NCBI GenBank assembly: GCA_026315105.1
Contig: CM048747.1
Coordinates: 277,857,491 to 277,921,490, forward strand
Direction of reading: 5' to 3'
Length of the DNA stretch: 64,000 nt
From: Locusta migratoria
Lineage: Eukaryota > Arthropoda > Insecta > Orthoptera > Acrididae
Translations under genes and position numbers: made by a program
Part shown: positions 57,416 to 64,000 of the stretch, piece by piece
Layout of the letters: the number at the start of each line of letters is the position of its first letter
How positions within the stretch are numbered: the stretch's first letter is position 1
Notes under the pieces: generated by a model
What the model was told of the DNA's origin: nothing
What the model saw: only the letters and a program-made list of their open reading frames with translations
The model's database searches: none

Positions 57416-59701
57416 AGACGAATTATGGAGTTAGAATACCAGTTTTCAATTACTGAATGCAAAAACACTGATTTTGAGGACTAAAATATTAATAAAATCT
57501 GCCCCCCTCCCCATTAACATTTATATTTTTTGTAAAACCTTACAATCCTTAAAATATAATTAAAAATGCCTAATTGAGCAAATGGGTTGTAAATACATTT
57601 TCCAAAAGAAAAAGGCTTTCATAAAGGCTTTCAGTATCACAACTGAATGTGGGTTAGGTCGTTGTCAAACAACTCTTAGAAACTTATAACGAAAACTCTG
57701 GAATTCTAACATATGGTACAGTTTACATGGCTGGTACTCGAGTTAAATTAGATAGCTTACTTTGTAATGCAAGGTAGTGAGGACTGAAAATAGTAATTCT
57801 CCTCTGATAAGACAGGTATTAAATGGAGTTATCACCACGATTTTTCAAAAATGGGAAACTTCATCTCAGTAGAGCAATTTGTCCGCTAATTATATTTCCA
57901 CAGCTTCTTTGACCATTGAATCCTAATACCATGAGGCTGTGGCCAGTACCTTGCCTTTTCTGTAGTGCATGGAATGTTCAGTGGCAATACAGTCTTCACC
58001 CACTGCAGATCTGTTGGGCTGCAGGAGGAGGATGTGGGAGTGTATTAGTGGTGTTTTACACTCAGTTCTTGTACAGTGCATACTATTTGCATTTATCTCA
58101 CGGACCTATTACCACTTTCACAAATACCCGCTCTTGCAAAATTATTTCATCTTTCACAGATCCTCCAAAAGAACTGCTGTTGTGGCTAATGAGAAGAAAA
58201 TCACAACCACCCTACAGGGTGATATCGTATATTTATGATTATACATGGAAACTGGAAAAAAAACATCAATTTATGAAAGGTGTGCAACTGAAAATAATAA
58301 ACCAACTAAAGGAAGCATAGTGAATTTGCTGACTCTGCACTTGCTTTATTTTACTGTTAAACTCCCTAAGTTTTACCTATGCCAACAGTATTTCTCTGTT
58401 GTGTGCAAGTTTACTCCAAGCATTGAGTCACTAGCAACAGTAAGTGAAAATGGCTTTAAGGTTACTGGCCAAGATATTGGAAGCAGAAGGAATACTCTAA
58501 AGGCTCACTCCAAAGAACAATGGAATAGTCTATTTGTCAAAAAATTTCAAGAAACACAATCCATTGTGTTTGTTTTCTTTATCTCATGTCTGGCTGTTTT
58601 TGCATTGATGTGGTACCAAGGCTATAGGGGGGGGGGGGGGGGGGGGCAGGGGGCATTAAATGTAGCCTAACTAAAACTACCAAACATTTTATTTTGCTAT
58701 TTCTCATTTACCATGGCAAAGTTAGATATCACAATCGACTGCATTAGATTGCACTGAGAAATAATTTAACTCATGTTTAGAGCAAAGAGCAACAGCAAAT
58801 ATTCAAGGAAATACAGTGTATTCAGGTATGACACATTTCAAATAAGCTTCACTATTCAACCACACCCAGTTCCAAAAATGTTACCAAACAATAAAGAAAG
58901 GGGGAGGGGGGATTGGACACCCGAATGAAATAATCTGCACGAAATGTGTTTTATTTTACTCATCATCACTCAATACTTGAGAAGTATGTACCATCTCCCT
59001 GGAAGTTTGTTCTTCCATAAATCAGTGGTTACAAACTGTTTCACTGCAAGAGCTGTCAGTTGAATGTGGACCCATTTATCTATCCTTCACATTATCACAT
59101 TTCTAACTTTCCTCCCTTAATGACTTTGACTTTATGATGACTTACACCTAAGCCAGTTACAATGAACAAACTGTACTCAAGACAAGAAGCAACATAAGAT
59201 GTTGCAAACAGTGACTGTGCCTGTCAGGAATGGTACACAATGCAGCAAAAATGATTACATGAAAAAAGTGCTATCAACACATTGGAAATTATTCTACATT
59301 AGTTTTTATTCTATAATGGTAGGAGGAATATCTTCTGTTGCTTCTGTCTTCACATTTAACTGAAATGTTATCTGCATTCTATTTCTTCTACTACCAGGGC
59401 AGCAGGAAATATTTACTGTACACCATTTGTACTGAGCTATATTAGCACTATCACTCATCTTTATACACTTTGTCCCCTAATTAATATAATATTAAAATAA
59501 CTAAACAATATATAAATAAATCCACATTATCTTAGGTTTGCTTTAATCACAATATTGTATTTCCAAAGAAATTCACCGCGATAAAACATCATGAATGATG
59601 CTTAATCACTGTATCACAGATATCCAAACAGAAAGAAAAAAAAAAAAAAAATCTCTCCTCTAAGAAGAAATGTTATCAGGTTCACATAAACAGTTACTTA
59701 C
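57416..59701. other. No gene recognised; G homopolymer at 58627-58646
   Basis: Overlapping plus-strand open frames at 57916-58320 and 58245-58670 (134 and 141 codons) show no known domain. A 20-base G run and AT-rich surroundings argue against a gene, but the density of open reading here is slightly unusual. An old unrecognised element is possible. Confidence 0.45.
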
Positions 59702-59920
59702 ACCTGAGAACCACGAAGCTTACGCCGCAGCCCTTGAATAACTATTTGTCCCGTTGCAGAAGAAAGGGAGTTATTTGTCTGTCGACCAATAAATCCCCTT
59801 GGTTCAGGTACCAAATCAGTCAAACTACTAGTACTCCCACACTCTGAATTAGTTCGAGAAATTGATCGCATGAGAGCTCGATTTGCCCGTTCTTCTTTCG
59901 CTGTAATGCCCTGAAGCAAT
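59702..59920 (-). CDS. Putative internal exon of an unidentified host gene
   Basis: On the minus strand a pyrimidine-rich stretch and TTACAG end just before 59920, as at a 3' splice site. An open segment follows, reading LLQGITAKEERANRALMR, SISRTNSECGSTSSLTDLV, then EPRGFIGRQ and GLRRKLRGSQ. It ends in CAG followed by GTGTAAGTAA, so the 5' splice site is either after 59704 (GTGTAA) or after 59702 (GTAAGT). The peptide is serine/arginine-rich with basic stretches and RSIS/RTNS sites of the kind kinases modify. Codon use is balanced, unlike the surrounding AT-rich noise. No neighbouring exon was found, and I do not recognise the gene. Confidence 0.6.
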
Positions 59921-61608
59921 CTGTAAGAGACAAAAACCAACTTTTAACAAATTTGTTCTCAACACATCCAGTTCTCTTCTAACTGATAACACAAGTTTAA
60001 GCATTACAAGAGTAGCCTTTCTGACTTATCTTCATCAGAATAGAAAAGTTTTATTATTTCCTCCTCAATTTGCCTCTTCCCTCAAAACACATTTTAATAA
60101 CCTACTAGCTAAAAGCAATTATAGAAACATGAACATTACAGCATGAAATGTCAAAATATGCTCAATTCAATGTGCACAATTTCTGAAAAATTCTCTTTCA
60201 GGGCTCCAGCTGAATCAGTAAGATGTTACTTCAACTAAAAGTACATTTCATATACATGGGGGCAGATAACCTTAGTTTCTGTAACTGTTCTCACTTGAAT
60301 GAATATTTCATTGCAGCTAACATAACAAGAAAGTGTATGGATAAATATTCGCTTGGATAACCTTAGTTTCTGTAACTGTCCTCACTTGAATGAATATTTC
60401 ATTGCAACTAGCATAGCAAGTCTTCTTTAATAATAGTGGCTCTATGAGTTACTAGAGACTCAAGTACGAAATGTGAGTAGGTTACTATCTTCACAATTAT
60501 TCTGCTTCATTTGATACTAATGGAACTACATTAGTATCATTCCTTATGTAGTTCAATAAAAAAAAGTGGTGTTTTCTCTCTGCCTTATAATTCGTCAATA
60601 TCTCTTATGTATGAATAAATAACAAACACACTAATTTCTAAGTCAATATCATAAAACCACACACTTTGCAAAATCTACAGATAACATTGGAAAGATGCAG
60701 AGACTAGCTCCATTAATTAAACATCAAGTAAACTTGTTAGTATCCAGATAAGATTGGATATCAAATGTTGCCCTTGTTAACTGGTTGATGAATCTTGCTG
60801 TCATCATCAGAGCTAAAAATCCAAATGAGAAAAATCAATAAAAGCACTTTAATCACCAATGCCCAATCCTAGTCTAAAAACACAGTCTACCGCAATGTTT
60901 ACATACCTGTGGAAATCATTGCCCAAGAAGTAATATTGCCCAACTACTGTGAAACTGCAGTACTTTTATCTATACTGGGTACTGCAGATTTGTTAAATAT
61001 ACATAATTTCTTGCTCACTTGCTAAAGATTATACGGCATCGTCCTCACAACACACACCACGACGACTAACCAAATGACATGCTACAGCAAAAGCCACATC
61101 AAATACAACTGTGTCAGCCCACAACGGATTCACGGGGAGGGCAGTTACAAAACTGATCACAAGGTGCATACTTGATTCATTACCATTACAATACAGATAA
61201 TGTAACTAATGTAAGCTACAAGAAGCTATTTGTCTCACAACACAGTCAATAGTTGCTTGTTGAGTACCTTTTGGATTTGGTATTTTTAATGTTTATATAT
61301 CTGCATACTTTCTAAAATGTTTAATTTCTTTCCTTTTAGAGTATTATAAAAGATATTTCTTTGGTGCAGGGTAAAAAGAGCATAAGTAAAAAATATGAAT
61401 AAGAGCATAAGTCTACATGAGCCCTTAATACAGAACAAATGTTTAGGAAATATGACTTAAGGTACAGTGACCACTTGATTCAGTACGACTTGTATTCCAC
61501 CGTCACATAAGCGCTTTATACCAAACTAAAGGTACTCTTTTCCTTGTCATGTTGTTCAAAATGGCCAAAAAGTGACCTATAACCCTTATGGCCCTGCTCT
61601 AAGGATTT
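59921..61608. other. No gene recognised; contains a 65-bp duplication
   Basis: If the exon at 59702-59920 is real, this is its upstream intron. Apart from the duplication at 60265-60420 nothing was recognised. Confidence 0.5.
60265..60420. repeat. 65-bp direct repeat, two copies
   Basis: 60265-60329 and 60356-60420 match with about four differences; 26 bp separate them. Confidence 0.93.
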
Positions 61609-62342
61609 ATAATTTGACATAGGCCTCAGATTTATAGCTTGCTCATCTGTAGGTGTTCTCCAAAAGATCACTTATTATTGTTCCTAGTAAGCTTGCAAAA
61701 CTTACGTAAAAATGACCTACCCATCTGCTCAACTTAAAAACCTTCACAGCAGAGTCAATATATCACTGCAACTATTTTTACTGGAAATATATCTCAGTAT
61801 TGCAATTTCGTTATAGAGCTGAAGCAGGATATTTACTCAATGTTGGGCAGGCTTGTATATTTCACACTGAAGCAGATGGCTGTTGATAATGAAACTGTGT
61901 TAGTGAGATATATTTTCAGTAAAATGGTTATTGTGCTAGATTAATTGACAAATTATACAGCAAGGTGAAGAATAGCATGCAGAACAAAGGTACAGTGAAA
62001 TTCTACACTACCAGGAAATATCTCCCAATGGAATACAACATCCCCATGCCCAACAAGATTGAGAGGCATTTTCAGGAAACTAAGATGGCATTTAGTAAAA
62101 ACTAATAAGCTTCAAACAACACAAAGCTGAGATGTAGGAGGATTAATTTGGAAAATCGGAGCTGTACAAACTAGACTGTAGCAACTATGGAATCTTTTAA
62201 GTTGGGCCGATGGGTAGGTCTTTATTTTATTTGTTTACTTAGTTTACTAGTTTTCTGAGCCTACTGGCAACCATAATAAAGCTTCTTTAGGAAAACACCT
62301 ACAGATGAGTAAACATAAAATCCAAGGCATAAATTAAAGCAT
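61609..62342. repeat. Foldback element with nested inverted repeats
   Basis: Outer arms 61609-61742 and 62196-62342 pair, best at the inner ends (GACCTACCCATC facing GATGGGTAGGTC) and at CTCATCTGTAGGTGTT. A second inverted pair lies within: 61767-61812 (TTTTTACTGGAAATATATCT) and 61881-61929. No coding sequence recognised. Confidence 0.75.
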
Positions 62343-62734
62343 GGAGATCTTTCATAATAAATTAAAAATTTTAGAAAGTATGAGCATACATAAACACTTA
62401 AAACACCGAAGGCAATATGTCCTTAACAATCAACTGAAGACTGTACTGAATAATTTCTGTAACGTTTTAAATTATGCATTAATGGATCGATAGCAAACCC
62501 TACCACATGATACCTACAATATCTGCAAGTAATGTTAATTGCTTGCAACATCATGACTCGTGTACACCACTTAGCAACCAGTTTGGTAACTGCAATCTCC
62601 TGAATCCAAAGTGAGCTCATGCAGTTGTATTAGATGTGCCCTGGCTGTAGCATGTAAGGTAGACATTTATCAATAGCAGTGTGAACTACGGGGGCGATGC
62701 AATAGTTTTTATTGAGTGATTCAGATTTTTATAT

Positions 62735-62943
62735 TTACATCTACATATATACTCTGCATTCCATCGATAGGTGCTTGGCACAGGATAATCAGTTTCAATC
62801 TGTATGAGCCCTAATTTCTCTGATCTTATCTTTGTGGTCTTTAAGCGAAATGTAGGTTGGCGGCAGTAGAACTGTTCTGCAGTCTGCCTCAAATTCTGGC
62901 CCTCTAAATTCCTTCCTTCCTCCTGCCATCGAGCATCTTCCAG
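62735..62943 (-). repeat. CR1-like 3' end fragment
   Basis: On the minus strand it ends CAGAGTATATATGTAGATG, like the tail of the LINE at 13920-13940. The body (CCGCCAACCTACATTTCGC region near 62860, CAGAACAGTTCTACTG on the other strand order) resembles a repeat I recall as frequent in locusts. It abuts the poly(A) end of the next LINE. Confidence 0.55.
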
Positions 62944-64000
62944 TTTTTTTTTTTGTGGTTTTAGGGCGCACAACTTCTCAGCTCATTGGCGCCCAGACCG
63001 GAACAGAGATTCGCTAGATCTAGAAAAAATTGATAACTGCCAGAAAGGAGAGTATCAAGAGAACGCTAAAACAGAAGGATAAAAAAATATCAAATAGAAG
63101 GGTTAAATATTCTTTGATAAATTATCCATGTTGATAAAACGCAAAACTCGAGCAGCTGCTCGTGTGTCATCAGTTAAAAGTTCCTCCAGAGTAAATGGCA
63201 AATTAAGGGCTACACAGAGATGGTTAAAATTAAGACAAGACAGTAAAACATGTCAGCAATTCACCACAGGAGCACAGTGGTGCAGGGTCAGCGGATAGCA
63301 AATGACGGTGGCTGAAACGGCACTGACCGATCTGCAACGGGCCAGGATGATCTCCTCTCGCCGAGATGTGCGTGAGCAGGTCCTCCAAGCGGTTGGGATC
63401 GGTTTTACAGTTCTCAGTTTATTGTCATGGAGTGAGAAGCACGAACTGTGCCAGGACGACACAATACACCGCCGAAGAGCCCATTGAATATCGTCTGATG
63501 GGACGCAAAAGGTAGCAGCAGATGGCATAAAAGGGATGGCGGCAGCGACGGATGTACAAAACAGCCCGGTGGAGGGCAAAAAGCTCAGCCGTGAAATTCG
63601 AGCACCGGTCAGGGAGCTTGTATTGGAACAGGTCATCTCCGACGACGAAGACAGATCCGATACCGTCAGTGCTCTTGGAACCATCAGTGTAGATAAATAT
63701 GGCATTATCAAACCGCGAACGGAGTTCAACAAGCCTCAAGCAAAATACCAAATCCGTATTATTTGATAAATTCGACAACAAAAATCAAATGATTGGAGAA
63801 ATTAAAAAACTGCAGCTTTCAGATTCAACCTGCGTTAGATGTACTGATAACATAGCTCCGTTAAAAAAAATATGGTTTAACAAATCCAATATCATTTCAT
63901 TGCATTATTCACCAGGAAAACTTGGCTGCGCGCATTAAATGTCCTGAAATAGACTGTGATGAAAACTGTCGTAAGTTCAGTGAATTACATCCGAGCAGGA
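62944..64000 (-). pseudogene. I-type LINE with RNase H domain, running off the right edge
   Basis: On the minus strand 63700-63560 reads FDNAIFIYTDGSKSTDGIGS, then RCSNFTAELFALHRAVLYI, an RNase H domain with the first catalytic aspartate (TDGS) and the glutamate (AELFAL). After a frameshift, 63470-63250 gives KLRTVKPIPTAWRTCSRTSR, REEIILARCR and an end with LHHCAPVVNC, like the cysteine/histidine tail of I-clade LINEs. Later readings give VALNLPFTLEELLTDDTRAA near 63190. The element ends in a poly(A) tract (T run at 62944-62954 on the plus strand). The RT should lie beyond 64000. Upstream of RNase H the reading is broken. Confidence 0.8.

Noticed and set aside
57916..58670. Overlapping 134- and 141-codon plus-strand frames
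   Set aside because: No motif recognised; the second ends in a poly-glycine translation of a G homopolymer. Left as unassigned sequence.

Overview
This is a gene-poor, repeat-dense stretch of an invertebrate nuclear genome. Orthoptera (grasshopper or locust) is my best guess. The guess rests on recalled resemblance of several interspersed repeats to families I associate with locust genomes: a tRNA-derived SINE, a CR1-type LINE tail, and foldback repeats built around (TG)n with a GAAAGCT core. No database was searched. No bacterial or organelle features, tRNA or rRNA genes, or CRISPR arrays were seen. The only candidate for a living host gene is one minus-strand exon at 59702-59920, so much of the window may be intron or intergenic DNA.

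The clearest feature is a complete Ty3/gypsy LTR retrotransposon at 19324-24259. Its two 246-bp LTRs are identical, it has a 5-bp target duplication (ATATG), a primer-binding site, a polypurine tract and one uninterrupted 1466-codon Gag-Pol frame. It is therefore a very recent insertion. Almost everything else is eroded.

Left part (1-19 kb): a Tc1 transposase relic (3985-4993); a diverged foldback (7386-8020); a CR1-like LINE (10080-13940) split by a foldback element that is itself split by a 282-bp LINE tail with a 10-bp target duplication; a SINE with an 11-bp target duplication (14176-14372); and a 1.85-kb palindrome (14736-16580) made of two opposed Penelope-like 3' ends, with a GIY-YIG domain at the centre.

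Middle (24-41 kb): a Penelope-like RT relic joined to two LINE tails (25710-27320); a GTTCG-rich duplicated element (27570-28720); a 1021-bp TA-flanked TIR element inside an older repeat (31944-32964); a 2.2-kb cluster of (TG)n-associated repeats that includes a near-perfect 831-bp palindrome (34976-35806); hAT and mariner relics (36850-38058); and a histone H2B pseudogene (41015-41275).

Right part (44-64 kb): a long minus-strand RTE-type LINE relic (45460-48085), a pogo/Tigger relic interrupted by a SINE, a second SINE, a piggyBac relic, a plus-strand RTE-type LINE relic, the putative host exon, another foldback, and an I-type LINE with an RNase H domain running off the right edge.

The most unusual signal is a short hairpin motif, CTGANGAA-stem-GAAAGCT. 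It recurs at nine places in different repeat subfamilies with compensatory stem changes, and a related hammerhead-like form lies in both arms of the Penelope palindrome.
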